In this document: in pieces, positions 29,055 through 38,920 of the stretch
Position numbering within the stretch: position 1 is the first letter of the stretch
How the letters are laid out: each line of letters starts with the position of its first letter
Assembly (NCBI GenBank): GCA_024280735.1
Contig: JAJRPO010000025.1
Coordinates: forward strand, 1-64,000
Length of the DNA stretch: 64,000 nt
Direction of reading: 5' to 3'
From: Alphaproteobacteria bacterium
GTDB lineage: Bacteria > Pseudomonadota > Alphaproteobacteria > Rhodobacterales > Rhodobacteraceae
Translations under genes and position numbers: made by a program
The notes under the pieces: model-generated
What the model was told of the DNA's origin: nothing
What the model saw: only the letters and a program-made list of their open reading frames with translations
The model's database searches: none

Positions 29055-30033
29055 GCTGCAAAAGTTGCATCAACGCGACCAGTCCAACAGGCTTGCCATT
29101 AGCAACAACAAATGCCGCCGAAATCTTATTTTGCTGGAGAATGTTGAGCGCCCTGGCGCAGAGCCGTTCCGGCTCCAGGCTGATCGAACCTGCCGTCATT
29201 ATTTCCTGCGCAGTTGTCTCCAACATAGCTTGCTGCATAGAGCCGGTTGAATTTGCCTCCAAATATCGGCGAATATCCCCGTCGGTGATCACACCAGTCA
29301 ATTGGCCAGAATCCGACTGAACGCCAACAATACCATGCATCTTGCGGGAAATTTCACCGACAACATCCATTACAGTGGCCTGCGCTAAAACAATCGGCAA
29401 AGCATCTGCCTTGACCATAATATCGCTGATTGGCGTTAAGGCTGCCCCCAGTTTTCCACCGGGATGAAAATCGCGAAAACTTGCCTCGGTAAATCCGCGC
29501 ATTTTAAGTAGTGTGATTGCCAGCGCATCCCCTAACGCCAGTTGCAACAGGGTTGATGTCGTCGGCGCAAGGTTGTGGGGGCAAGCTTCCGGCACCATCG
29601 GCAGAATTAGCGGGACATCAGCCTTTTGGCCCAAAGTGCTGTTCGCGCGGCCCGTCAGCGCAATGGTGGGAACGTCAAAGCGGCGAGTATAAGTGAGAAT
29701 GTCATAGAGCTCCTTGGTTTCACCGGACCACGACAACAGCAGAACCACGTCATCCGTTTGGATCATCCCAAGGTCACCATGACTGGCCTCTGCCGGATGG
29801 ACAAAATAGGCGGGCGTACCCGTGGACGCAAAAGTTGCGGCCAGCTTGCGGCCGATAAGCCCGCTTTTGCCAACGCCAGCAACGATCAACCGGCCCTTCA
29901 TTTGATCAATCAATCCAAGCGCGCGCTCCAGTGCTGCAATTAACTGATCATCCTTCAACGCCTGCTGGAGGGCCAGCAAGCCCTGCGTATTAGTCTCGAT
30001 GACTTCTCTTACTGAGCCCGCACGATCTACCAT
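29041..30033 (-). CDS. kdsD: Arabinose-5-phosphate isomerase (KpsF/GutQ family, SIS + CBS)
   Basis: GVGKSGLIGRKLAATFASTGTPAYFVHPAEASHGDLGMI and CBS repeats (GVITDGDIRRYLE). Confidence 0.92.
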   Translation of the reverse strand: MVDRAGSVREVIETNTQGLLALQQALKDDQLIAALERALGLIDQMKGRLIVAGVGKSGLIGRKLAATFASTGTPAYFVHPAEASHGDLGMIQTDDVVLLLSWSGETKELYDILTYTRRFDVPTIALTGRANSTLGQKADVPLILPMVPEACPHNLAPTTSTLLQLALGDALAITLLKMRGFTEASFRDFHPGGKLGAALTPISDIMVKADALPIVLAQATVMDVVGEISRKMHGIVGVQSDSGQLTGVITDGDIRRYLEANSTGSMQQAMLETTAQEIMTAGSISLEPERLCARALNILQQNKISAAFVVANGKPVGLVALMQLLQLGVA

Positions 30034-30151
30034 AGTAACGCCGCCATTTTTTAGGGTGGAACATTGTTCCCGTTAAGCATTTACCTATTGGAATAAGAAG
30101 CGGACCTCAATGGCTTGAAATAATGCAAATTACCGCAGTGAATTGCCGCTG

Positions 30152-30499
30152 TCAGCCCGGCTCAAAACTACAATGGTTAGATGCTTGGGAGAAAAATGCG
30201 GTTTTAGATTCTGCATATAAGGAAATAACTTTATCCAAATCCACATCACCCACCTGCCCGTTTTGAGCGAGGATTTCACCCTCGGAGCAATAATCGCCAA
30301 AGGTTTTAAAGCCCAGATTATAAGCACTCCCTTTTAGGAAATGCAAAGCAGAGGCCACATCCTCCGGCGATTTTGGCCGGTTATTGGACAAAACGGAGAC
30401 AGCTTCGTCAACTTCTGCCATAAACAAAGTAACCACCTCGCCAAAATCCTCGACCCCTATGTCTTCTTCCAACTGCCGGATCTGAACCCAATCTATCAT
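30152..30499 (-). CDS. Histidine phosphotransfer (Hpt) domain protein
   Basis: ALHFLKGSAYNLGFKTFGDYCSEGE matches the Hpt phosphoacceptor motif HxLKGSxxxLG. Confidence 0.82.
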   Translation of the reverse strand: MIDWVQIRQLEEDIGVEDFGEVVTLFMAEVDEAVSVLSNNRPKSPEDVASALHFLKGSAYNLGFKTFGDYCSEGEILAQNGQVGDVDLDKVISLYAESKTAFFSQASNHCSFEPG

Positions 30500-30513
30500 C
30501 GCGCTATTCCTTA

Positions 30514-31848
30514 CTATTGGCGGAAACGGGCCGTTAACAACGGGCCATTTAACCGATACTGGATAGTTTCTAGAATAATGCCGTTGGTATTTGCCGTCGC
30601 CACCGCATTAATCCGGCTGTCCGATTCATAAACCCCAGAATTAAACCCGTCTTTTGGCGTTGCGGTAACAGCCACATGGCGCATCAAACGGCTGGTATAA
30701 TCGGTAGCATAAAGAGCATCCCAGCCAAAAGCAGCCTTGGTAGAGACCGTTCGTTTATCGTCATGTTCAGTACCATCTTCAGACAATGCATTCCAGGCGA
30801 CGCCATCTGCAAAAACTGAATTGTAAATAAAATACGGTTCTTGGTCGATATTATCCTCACTGACCGCAGTGAGCTGCCCCGTGTCATTATAACGATTCAA
30901 CTGCGCCAAGAATACGCGTTGTGCCAATTCGGCGGCCTCTGTGTCTAGGCCAAATTCTATCGCTGTCAGGATATATGGTTCGCTAACAACATAATTATGG
31001 GCATCAAAATCCTTGAAGGACCGGCTGTCAATCGCAATGGACTGACCGCCTATCGACTCAAAACGCAGGAAATCATCGTATTTGGCGGCAACCATTGCAT
31101 CCAAACCCAGTAACCCAATCGCGCGGGCCGCATATTCTTCATAACCCAGACGCCCTTCTTGGATCTGTTCGACAGCCCCTGAACCTTCTGCCAAGCGCGC
31201 CCCGTGCAGAACCCCGCCAATCAGCAAACCCGAAAAATCCCACTTTGTTAGAATAGCAGTGGCTTTACCAGAGTGTGCGGGATAATCGTAAAGCAGGATA
31301 TTTAGGGGCACTGTCATGCGCGCAACATCCAAAGCTGACCAACCAATTCCGGCCGCTACAGGCGAATTTGCATAATCCGTCATTGCCAGTGTTCTGGTGT
31401 CATAAACCTTATTTGGCAATCTGCCATCGAACAAGGCCAGCCCAGCCAAAGTATCCAGCACCCGCGCCATGCGGAAGTCAAAGACTTCGCGATCTATGAT
31501 ACCAATACGTTCAGCAGAAATCAGTGCCAACAAATAGGATGCCTGATCCCAAATGGTCGTTGAAGGAAATCCTCCAGCCGAATTTACCAATCCAGTTGCA
31601 GGTTGGAAATTTTTTTCAAAATATCCCCACGCTATTCTGGCGTTTTGCAGATCATCACTTCGCAACCCACGAGGCGGGGCAAGCGGTAACGGATTATCGG
31701 AGGGCTGAATGGCCACATAGCCCTTACTCCGATAGCTGCCCAAATCCACGTGTGTTTCTAACGACAGCGCAAAAGTTGCCGCGAGGGATAGCCCCAGGAC
31801 AAATGCAATATGACTGCGAGCTTTGACAAGATTGGCGCGAAAACTCAT
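30514..31848 (-). CDS. DUF3131 domain-containing exported protein
   Basis: NARIAWGYFEKNFQPATGLVNSAGGFPSTTIWDQASYLLAL; paralogue of 59350-61209. Confidence 0.82.
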   Translation of the reverse strand: MSFRANLVKARSHIAFVLGLSLAATFALSLETHVDLGSYRSKGYVAIQPSDNPLPLAPPRGLRSDDLQNARIAWGYFEKNFQPATGLVNSAGGFPSTTIWDQASYLLALISAERIGIIDREVFDFRMARVLDTLAGLALFDGRLPNKVYDTRTLAMTDYANSPVAAGIGWSALDVARMTVPLNILLYDYPAHSGKATAILTKWDFSGLLIGGVLHGARLAEGSGAVEQIQEGRLGYEEYAARAIGLLGLDAMVAAKYDDFLRFESIGGQSIAIDSRSFKDFDAHNYVVSEPYILTAIEFGLDTEAAELAQRVFLAQLNRYNDTGQLTAVSEDNIDQEPYFIYNSVFADGVAWNALSEDGTEHDDKRTVSTKAAFGWDALYATDYTSRLMRHVAVTATPKDGFNSGVYESDSRINAVATANTNGIILETIQYRLNGPLLTARFRQ

Positions 31849-33698
31849 GCGGCCTCCTTAACGATAAGACGGTTTTTAACATCAATTTCCGAATTTTCTT
31901 CGACGGGTGGCTTCCACAATGCCGCGAAAATCAGAACTGACATTGCCCAAGTATTTGTCAGCCCCCAAAAACTGTTCACGACAAATGACCCCAATGCCTT
32001 TTGATCAGGGGTAATCAAAAGGCTAACGCCCGCAAATGTTATTGCCGATAGCGTAAGGATCACAACAGCAATCTGTGGGTAGACCAAGCGCAAGAACAGG
32101 TCTTCTTTGCGCGTCTTTGGCGTTACTTTGAACTTAATCTCTTGTCGGGTCGCCACAGCCCAAATCGCCTGTAGGTTAAAAGAAAAGAATGCGAGGTTGA
32201 GCATTTTTCCTTTGCGGTTATCAACGCCCCAGGTGCCCGCAGCCGAGGCCAATTCATGAATTATCAGAAAGGGTAGAAGATGGGCGAAAAACTCCGAAGA
32301 ATAGGCCGCAATCGGGGTTACGCCGGTGAATAATGCAATAATAGGCGCGGAGATGAATATTACATTCCAAAGCGGTGCCAAATAGGACCAAAAGGTCATC
32401 GCGAACATCAGTTTTTGACTTAAATTCAAGCCCTTGCGAAACAAGGGGTTGTCATTTGCCATAATATCAAGCGTACCACCTGCATATTTGAAACGCTGCA
32501 TTGCCCAGCTTTGCATATCAAGCGGCGATAACATTTTGATTTCCACACCGGGATGGAGGACAGACTTCCAATTACGATCACTGTCAGACAGCAAAACAAG
32601 GGAAGTATAGATATCCTCTGACACATGATATTTATAGGGCGTCACTTCTGTCGCGTGAAGCATTTCTATATTTAGCGCGGCCTCAATCGACCGGCGTTGT
32701 TCGGCGTCCTTAATGTGACTGCTGAAATCCGACACTTTCGCAGTAACATTGTCAGAAAACGCTTTGAGCGCTGCTTCCATCACTGCGTCGCGCCGGTGGA
32801 CCGAACCTGCCCCACAGCAGAACGAGGCATTCGCCCCGTTACGCCGCCTTTGAATGATGTCGTAAAATAGCTTGGGGTCACTCACAAATGGGTCAGCGCC
32901 AATGCGAACAGGGCCAATACACCGTTGAATTCCTTTCCCGACTAGATCACCAATCCGCCCAGTACGCGCTGCGAGATAGTTTTCAAGACGCTGCCCTTCG
33001 GGCATATCGTAGAACCACTGCGGTGTCTGAACCCAGGCAACATCTGGATCACGAAAATATCCAAGTGTGTTTTGTAATAATGTAGGAAATGGCCGTGTAT
33101 CGCTGTCCAGTATCACGAGAAAATCACCACAGGTCTGCTCCATCCCGTTGCGCAGGTTACCGGCTTTATAGCCAATATTACTGTTCCGAGTAATGTAATT
33201 CACATCTTCTTGGCGAGCAACATCCTGCATTTCTTGCCGATTTCCATCGTCGAGAACATGTATTCGAATATCGATTGGAAATGAATAGTTAACTGCTTTT
33301 GCATCGCGAATAGAGTAACGCGTTAATTCAGGATCTTCGTTGAATGTTGGAAGGAAAACATCAACGCTGATCAACTTATTGCCACCATTCTCGATGATAT
33401 CAGACCGCAATTCCGGCGCAATTTGTGGTTTTGTATCAGCGATGGACCACAGGTTGTGAAAGAACAATAACAACCCGATATAGGCGCAAGATTCGGCCAC
33501 AACAACCGGTATCGAGAACCACAAAGCATCTGTATTTAGGGAAAATGACCACCGCCACCAAAGATACCAGGCCCCCAAAAGAATAGTAGCAGACGCAAGT
33601 GTCTGCCAAATAAATTCGGTATTCATGCAATGGGGAATAGGCGGGTCGGGTTGCCTTGTTTCATACTGCGAGAAATAAAATTCCTTAAGCTTCGTCAT
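31845..33698 (-). CDS. Cellulose-synthase-like family 2 glycosyltransferase
   Basis: VFLPTFNEDPELTRYSIRDAKAV, HVLDDGNRQ, LDSDTRPFP, SEDIYTS; multiple TM helices; start at MTKLKEF or 33713. Confidence 0.88.
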   Translation of the reverse strand: MTKLKEFYFSQYETRQPDPPIPHCMNTEFIWQTLASATILLGAWYLWWRWSFSLNTDALWFSIPVVVAESCAYIGLLLFFHNLWSIADTKPQIAPELRSDIIENGGNKLISVDVFLPTFNEDPELTRYSIRDAKAVNYSFPIDIRIHVLDDGNRQEMQDVARQEDVNYITRNSNIGYKAGNLRNGMEQTCGDFLVILDSDTRPFPTLLQNTLGYFRDPDVAWVQTPQWFYDMPEGQRLENYLAARTGRIGDLVGKGIQRCIGPVRIGADPFVSDPKLFYDIIQRRRNGANASFCCGAGSVHRRDAVMEAALKAFSDNVTAKVSDFSSHIKDAEQRRSIEAALNIEMLHATEVTPYKYHVSEDIYTSLVLLSDSDRNWKSVLHPGVEIKMLSPLDMQSWAMQRFKYAGGTLDIMANDNPLFRKGLNLSQKLMFAMTFWSYLAPLWNVIFISAPIIALFTGVTPIAAYSSEFFAHLLPFLIIHELASAAGTWGVDNRKGKMLNLAFFSFNLQAIWAVATRQEIKFKVTPKTRKEDLFLRLVYPQIAVVILTLSAITFAGVSLLITPDQKALGSFVVNSFWGLTNTWAMSVLIFAALWKPPVEENSEIDVKNRLIVKEAA

Positions 33699-33855
33699 AT
33701 GATCCTCTTGCAAAATCGAATAATCTAAGGTTTCGCAGACAGGTACCTAATTTTTAGTTAGCAAATGAATATATTATTTTTTATTTGCTTCATCAAAATT
33801 TAAACTGTCGCTGCAATTGTCACGCTAATCTTGTAGGTAAGTGGATGGGTAATTC

Positions 33856-35142
33856 GTGAAACAGTCGCAAACAGCTGAAGACAAGTATCAAGCCGCTACC
33901 GATACAGAAAGCCCAATTCCACTACGGGTTTTGGTTGTCGATGACAGCGCATTGCAGCGACGCATCGTAGCTCTTAGCCTTAAAAGATGGGGGTTTAGCA
34001 TTCAAGAGGCCACATCTGGCCTGGAAGCGCTTGAAATATGTAAATCAGACCAGATAGACCTTGTGATAAGCGATTGGGTGATGCCCGAAATGGACGGGTT
34101 GGAATTCTGCAAAGAGTTTAGAAAACTCAAGCGGGAGCGCTATGGTTATTTTATTCTAGTCACGTCCAAAAATGACAAGAATGACGTTGCACAAGGCCTA
34201 GATGCAGGTGCCGATGATTTTTTGTCCAAACCCGTGAACAAAGAAGAGTTGAAGGCACGGATCCGGGCGGGCACTCGGGTTCTAGAGATGGAACAGGAAC
34301 TCCATTCTCAGAACGGCGTTGTGAAGAATGCCTTGAAGGAATTGCAGGGGTTATATGATGAAATCAACCGGGATTTAGTTGAAGCTGAAAAACTGCAACA
34401 TTCCCTTATTCCCGTACGCCACGAAAAACTGGAAAACGCCGAAATCTCTCTATTATTTCAGTCCAGCGGGCACGTAGGCGGTGATTTAGTTGGTTTCTTC
34501 AGGTTCTCAAGAAATCGAATAGGGATATTTTCTTTAGACGTTTCTGGCCATGGCATTTCATCTGCCCTTCTCACGGTGCGGTTGGCCGGGTATTTAAGCC
34601 CCCACAATAAAACACAAAACATCGCCTTTGAACCTATGCCGGAAGGCGGGTACTCACATCGATCACCAAAAGATATCGCAAAGCTACTGAATGAGCGGAT
34701 GATGGACGAAATGGATACCGAACATTACTTTACTCTGGCCTTTGCCGACGTCGATCTAGAAACTGGCCACGTCATAATGGTTCAGGCTGGGCATCCACAT
34801 CCGGTCATTTTCAATCCCGAAACCGGGGTCCGTTTCATGGGGGAAGGTGGCGTGCCAATCGGCCTGTTACCAGAAGTAGAATATGACAATTTCGAGTTTG
34901 ACCTAAAGGCCGGTGACAGATTGTTGCTGCATTCAGATGGCGTTACTGAATGCCAGAATATTAAGGGTGATCTGTTTGATGAGGACGGTTTGGAAAGCAT
35001 GTTGGTGAAAAAACTGGACGGCAGCGGCCCGGAATTCATGGACGATTTGATGTGGCAATTAACAGAATTCAGTGAAGGCGAGCCATTCGGTGACGATGTA
35101 TCGGCAATTCTATTAGAATTTGATGGAAAAACTGAAGGCTAA
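33856..35142 (+). CDS. Response regulator: receiver domain fused to SpoIIE/PP2C-type phosphatase (RsbU/HsbR-like)
   Basis: VLVVDDSALQRRIVALSL, DLVISDWVMPEMDGLEF; PP2C motifs SLDVSGHGISSALLT, LLHSDGVTE, FGDDVSAILLEF. Confidence 0.9.
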   Translation: MKQSQTAEDKYQAATDTESPIPLRVLVVDDSALQRRIVALSLKRWGFSIQEATSGLEALEICKSDQIDLVISDWVMPEMDGLEFCKEFRKLKRERYGYFILVTSKNDKNDVAQGLDAGADDFLSKPVNKEELKARIRAGTRVLEMEQELHSQNGVVKNALKELQGLYDEINRDLVEAEKLQHSLIPVRHEKLENAEISLLFQSSGHVGGDLVGFFRFSRNRIGIFSLDVSGHGISSALLTVRLAGYLSPHNKTQNIAFEPMPEGGYSHRSPKDIAKLLNERMMDEMDTEHYFTLAFADVDLETGHVIMVQAGHPHPVIFNPETGVRFMGEGGVPIGLLPEVEYDNFEFDLKAGDRLLLHSDGVTECQNIKGDLFDEDGLESMLVKKLDGSGPEFMDDLMWQLTEFSEGEPFGDDVSAILLEFDGKTEG

Positions 35143-35219
35143 TTGCCTTCCTTCACCAGACATCAATAATTTCCCCGTTAGATCGGTGATAAATTCATGA
35201 ACACCAAGAGGGTGCCGCA

Positions 35220-36743
35220 TTGTCGAAGATTTTCAAACTTGTGCCAATTAGGGGTTTCATTCCGGCATTTTGCTTGTTGATTCTGGGTGCTTGCGCTGCA
35301 GTCATACCAAAACAAGCCATTCGAGTTGCGCAACCTGACAATTCGCCGGTTCGTAATTTCACCTCTTTCAGCCCATCATTGCGGTGTATGGATAACATGC
35401 TTGCAACTGCAAAACGCCCACGGGTTCTAATTTCCTCCACTGGGTTTCCGGATCTCTCCAAAAAGGTGACGGTCGGCGCAGATGAGATGTTGGTGAACGC
35501 GATAAATCAAATGAATCGCCAAAGTGGAACCTACGTTTTCATTGATCAGTCCTTGGAAAAGGACTGGGGTCAAATTGACCTTCTCACACCGCAAGAAGAA
35601 AACTTGCGTCCCCGCTACTACATTCGAGCAGCAGTCACGCAGGTGGATAAAGGCGTGGTTTCAGATAACGGCGCGCTGGATCTGAATCTTACAAATACGC
35701 CGAACCCATGGAATCCATTTAAAATTTCCCCCCAAAATGCAGAACTCAGCGCCGGGCGCGAGGTCGCGGTAATTACTGTCGACATGCATTTAGTTTCTTT
35801 TCCAGACAAGATTATTGTGCCTGGCTCTTCAGTCGCCAACTCCATGGTTGTTGTCACGAACAGTCGGGGCGCAGGTGTGGGGGGCCTTATCCGGCTGACA
35901 GGGTTCGATTTTTCTATTAAAATCAGCCGTGTGGAAAGCCTTGGGCAAGCGGTCCGTAATTTGGCGGAACTCGGTGTGATCGAGTTGCTAGGGCGCCACG
36001 CGCGGGTTCCCTATTGGAATTGCCTCAACATTCGCCCTAGCAATCAAAAACTCGACAATCTCGACGAAGTTCGTTTCAATGCTATGTCGCGCCCGTCCAA
36101 AATCTCCGAGGCGCAAAAATTGTTGGCATTCCTTGGCTATTGGAGTGGCGAACCCTCTGGAAGGCTTGGGCAAACAACCCGAAAAGCAATCAGTCATTTT
36201 CAAGCAGACAATAAGCTGATCGCAACGGGGGAACTGAATTACCAACTCTTTATTCTGTTGAAAGAAAGGGCGCGCGGATTTAGCAAAAATAGAAACCCGT
36301 TCCCAAGCAAGCCGAAACCTCTGTTACCTCCAGCTATTTCCCTTACATCGGATCGAGCAACCTATCGCAAAGGGGATGTTTTGCAATTACAGCTTTCCGT
36401 TCAAAAAGACGGGTTTGTTACTTGTTTCCATCAAACCGGTCGTGGAGGAATCGTTCAGATTTTGCCGGCAATACCAGGGCAAAGGATACAGGCACGTGGC
36501 GGAACTGTGCTAAATATTCCGGATCGAAATGCCAAATTCGATATCAAGTTTGAGGCTAAGGGTACCGAAGAAGGCGTGCTTTGCATTCTCGACAGCGTTT
36601 CAAAAGAAAAAGCCAATCCAATCGCTTTAGCAAGAGGTGCATTGAAACCTGAGAATGCCCGATCCTTTCAGGAAATCGCCGAAATCTATCACCGCAACAG
36701 GAAAGAAATATCGACCACTGAGTTTCGGACCCGGTCTCGCTAG
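35220..36743 (+). CDS. Lipoprotein with CsgG/HfaB-like region, peptidoglycan-binding-like domain and DUF4384
   Basis: Lipobox LLILGAC; CsgG-like central region; AQKLLAFLGYWSGEPSGRLGQTTRKAISHFQ; ISLTSDRATYRKGDVLQLQLSVQKDGFVTCFHQ. Confidence 0.72.
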   Translation: MSKIFKLVPIRGFIPAFCLLILGACAAVIPKQAIRVAQPDNSPVRNFTSFSPSLRCMDNMLATAKRPRVLISSTGFPDLSKKVTVGADEMLVNAINQMNRQSGTYVFIDQSLEKDWGQIDLLTPQEENLRPRYYIRAAVTQVDKGVVSDNGALDLNLTNTPNPWNPFKISPQNAELSAGREVAVITVDMHLVSFPDKIIVPGSSVANSMVVVTNSRGAGVGGLIRLTGFDFSIKISRVESLGQAVRNLAELGVIELLGRHARVPYWNCLNIRPSNQKLDNLDEVRFNAMSRPSKISEAQKLLAFLGYWSGEPSGRLGQTTRKAISHFQADNKLIATGELNYQLFILLKERARGFSKNRNPFPSKPKPLLPPAISLTSDRATYRKGDVLQLQLSVQKDGFVTCFHQTGRGGIVQILPAIPGQRIQARGGTVLNIPDRNAKFDIKFEAKGTEEGVLCILDSVSKEKANPIALARGALKPENARSFQEIAEIYHRNRKEISTTEFRTRSR

Positions 36744-37189
36744 GGCATCCTCGTTTTCCCAAAAACTTGCGCGACGAAGGCCGCATCTCCGGCGTTTTCC
36801 AAAACAGACTGCGCTTCGATCACATCCATCCAAAGCGCGGTATGGTTCTTTTCTGGCGGCTCAGAAATTTTTCGAGCAGGTATGCACAGAAAAATATGGC
36901 ATATTTTATGGGCCCATAGATCGTATTCCGGCATATAAGAGTATCGCTGATATGCGCCAAGCCGCCTTTGAACTGCAATTCGGTGGCCGGTTTCCTCAAA
37001 GACCTCTCGATGCAACGCGCGGATCGGTGTTTCCCCGGGGTCAATTCCACCGCCTGGCAGCTGAATTTCCGAGGTTTCCAGAAACTGATGCGTAAGCAAC
37101 AAATCCCTTCCCAAAGCAATTATGCCGTATGCACCGGGGCGATCAATGTATTTGACGTTTGCACGCCGTGGGCTACCATATCTTTTCAT
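36740..37189 (-). CDS. Nudix hydrolase
   Basis: GGIDPGETPIRALHREVFEETG. Confidence 0.88.
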   Translation of the reverse strand: MKRYGSPRRANVKYIDRPGAYGIIALGRDLLLTHQFLETSEIQLPGGGIDPGETPIRALHREVFEETGHRIAVQRRLGAYQRYSYMPEYDLWAHKICHIFLCIPARKISEPPEKNHTALWMDVIEAQSVLENAGDAAFVAQVFGKTRMP

Positions 37190-37273
37190 GCCCTTGGCTT
37201 ATCAACAATAATGTGCAAATGGCAGCAGGGAATTGAGTATTTTCTGATACCACCGTTCAAAAGGACACTCGTC

Positions 37274-38260
37274 ATGACCGAATCCACTAATACCACCAAA
37301 TGGGATGACCTGATTTTGCCATTCCAGCTGGACCGCGCCGACATTCGCGGGCGGGTTGCACGGCTTGACGGGGTTCTTGATCAAATATTGGCGCAGCACA
37401 ATTACCCTTTAGAAGTTTCGGCGCAAGTTGCGGAGGCCGCGATCCTGACGGCAATGATTGGCCAAACCATCGATTTGCGCTGGAAACTGTCGCTTCAAAT
37501 TCGCGGGGATGGGCCTTTGCGGATCGTCGCTACCGATTTTTACGCGCCAACCGAGACAGGCGCGCCTGCAAAAATACGCGCTTGGGCCAGCTTTGACCCT
37601 GCCCGCCTGCAAGAGACCTCCGGCACCGGTTTTGAAAAAATTGGCAAGGGCATGTTTGCGGTCCTGATTGATCACGGCGACGGCAGTAAACCTTATCAAG
37701 GGTTAACGGCGCTAACAGGGGATTCTCTTTCCGCCTGTGCGGAGAACTATTTTGCCCAGTCAGAACAGTTGCCAACACGGTTTCACACGGTTGCCGCACA
37801 ATCGAGCACACCGGATTCAAAAGAGAACTGGCGCGCGGGTGGATTGATGATTCAACACATGCCAAAAGCATCCCCTTTTGCAAAAGACGCGGATCCTGCG
37901 ACTATGCCGATGCTGGTGGAAACACTTTCGGATGAAGACGCCGAAAACTGGAATCGCACCGCGATCCTGATGGATACGGTGGAAGAAACAGAGCTGATTG
38001 GCCCATATGTATCACAGACCCAACTGCTGACGCGACTATTTCATGAGGATGATCCCCGCGTTTTTGACCCTCAAAAAATTGAATTCGGATGTACGTGCAG
38101 TGCCGATAAAGTGCGGCAAACCATGTCGATTTATTCCGCCAAAGACATTCAAAAGATGACAACGCCTGAGGGCACTGTAACGGCGGATTGTCAGTTTTGC
38201 GCCGCCCATTATGTTCTCGACCCCAAAGAATTGGGATTTGAGGCGCAAAAGAAAGTATAG
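37274..38260 (+). CDS. hslO: Hsp33 redox-regulated chaperone
   Basis: C-terminal CTCSADKV...CQFCAAHY Cys cluster; start at MTESTNTT (37274), not the 36968 ORF start. Confidence 0.9.
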   Translation: MTESTNTTKWDDLILPFQLDRADIRGRVARLDGVLDQILAQHNYPLEVSAQVAEAAILTAMIGQTIDLRWKLSLQIRGDGPLRIVATDFYAPTETGAPAKIRAWASFDPARLQETSGTGFEKIGKGMFAVLIDHGDGSKPYQGLTALTGDSLSACAENYFAQSEQLPTRFHTVAAQSSTPDSKENWRAGGLMIQHMPKASPFAKDADPATMPMLVETLSDEDAENWNRTAILMDTVEETELIGPYVSQTQLLTRLFHEDDPRVFDPQKIEFGCTCSADKVRQTMSIYSAKDIQKMTTPEGTVTADCQFCAAHYVLDPKELGFEAQKKV

Positions 38261-38299
38261 CACGGTTGCCCTTTGCCATCGTCTACGTCACAAGTTTTC

Positions 38300-38920
38300 A
38301 TGCCCCAATTACCTGTCAGTTATGAAACACTCCGTGCCGCCCTAAAGGGCACGCAGCAACTTTCTCATACTTCGGATTTCGACCTGAATTCGGACATGTG
38401 GCCTAAAGATGTAAATTTGCGGGCAGCCGCGGTGTTACTCCCGTTGATCGAACGCGCCACCGGGCTTCATGTAGTGCTGACAAAACGCGCTGCCAATTTG
38501 CGAAACCACCCGGGGCAAATTGCATTTCCGGGCGGCAAGGTAGATGCCATGGATGAAAACCCGCAAGCCGCGGCGCTGCGAGAGGCGCAGGAGGAAATCG
38601 GGTTAAAACATCTGGATGCTGAAATCCTGGGCGGTTTGCCAAATCACGAAACCGTAACCGGTTTTGATGTTCATTTATTTGTCGCAAAGGTTAACCCGCG
38701 CTTTATTTCGTTTGCCGATGCCGGAGAAGTGGAAGAAGTTTTTGAAGTCCCCTTGGCACATGTATTGTCGCCTGAGAATTATCTGATTGAGGGTCGCGTC
38801 TGGCAGGGAAAAATGCGGCACTATTATGTTGTGCCCTATGGCCCGTATTACATCTGGGGGGCGACCGCACGAATGTTGCGCATGTTCGCCGATCGAGTGG
38901 AGAAGTTCCATGAAAATTGA
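38300..38920 (+). CDS. Nudix hydrolase (CoA pyrophosphatase-like)
   Basis: LRNHPGQIAFPGGKVDAMDENPQAAALREAQEEIGL; start MPQLPVSY at about 38300. Confidence 0.88.
   Translation: MPQLPVSYETLRAALKGTQQLSHTSDFDLNSDMWPKDVNLRAAAVLLPLIERATGLHVVLTKRAANLRNHPGQIAFPGGKVDAMDENPQAAALREAQEEIGLKHLDAEILGGLPNHETVTGFDVHLFVAKVNPRFISFADAGEVEEVFEVPLAHVLSPENYLIEGRVWQGKMRHYYVVPYGPYYIWGATARMLRMFADRVEKFHEN

Noticed and set aside
36968-37273. N-terminal extension of the Hsp33 ORF
   Set aside because: Overlaps the opposite-strand Nudix gene; Hsp33 homology starts at about 37274.
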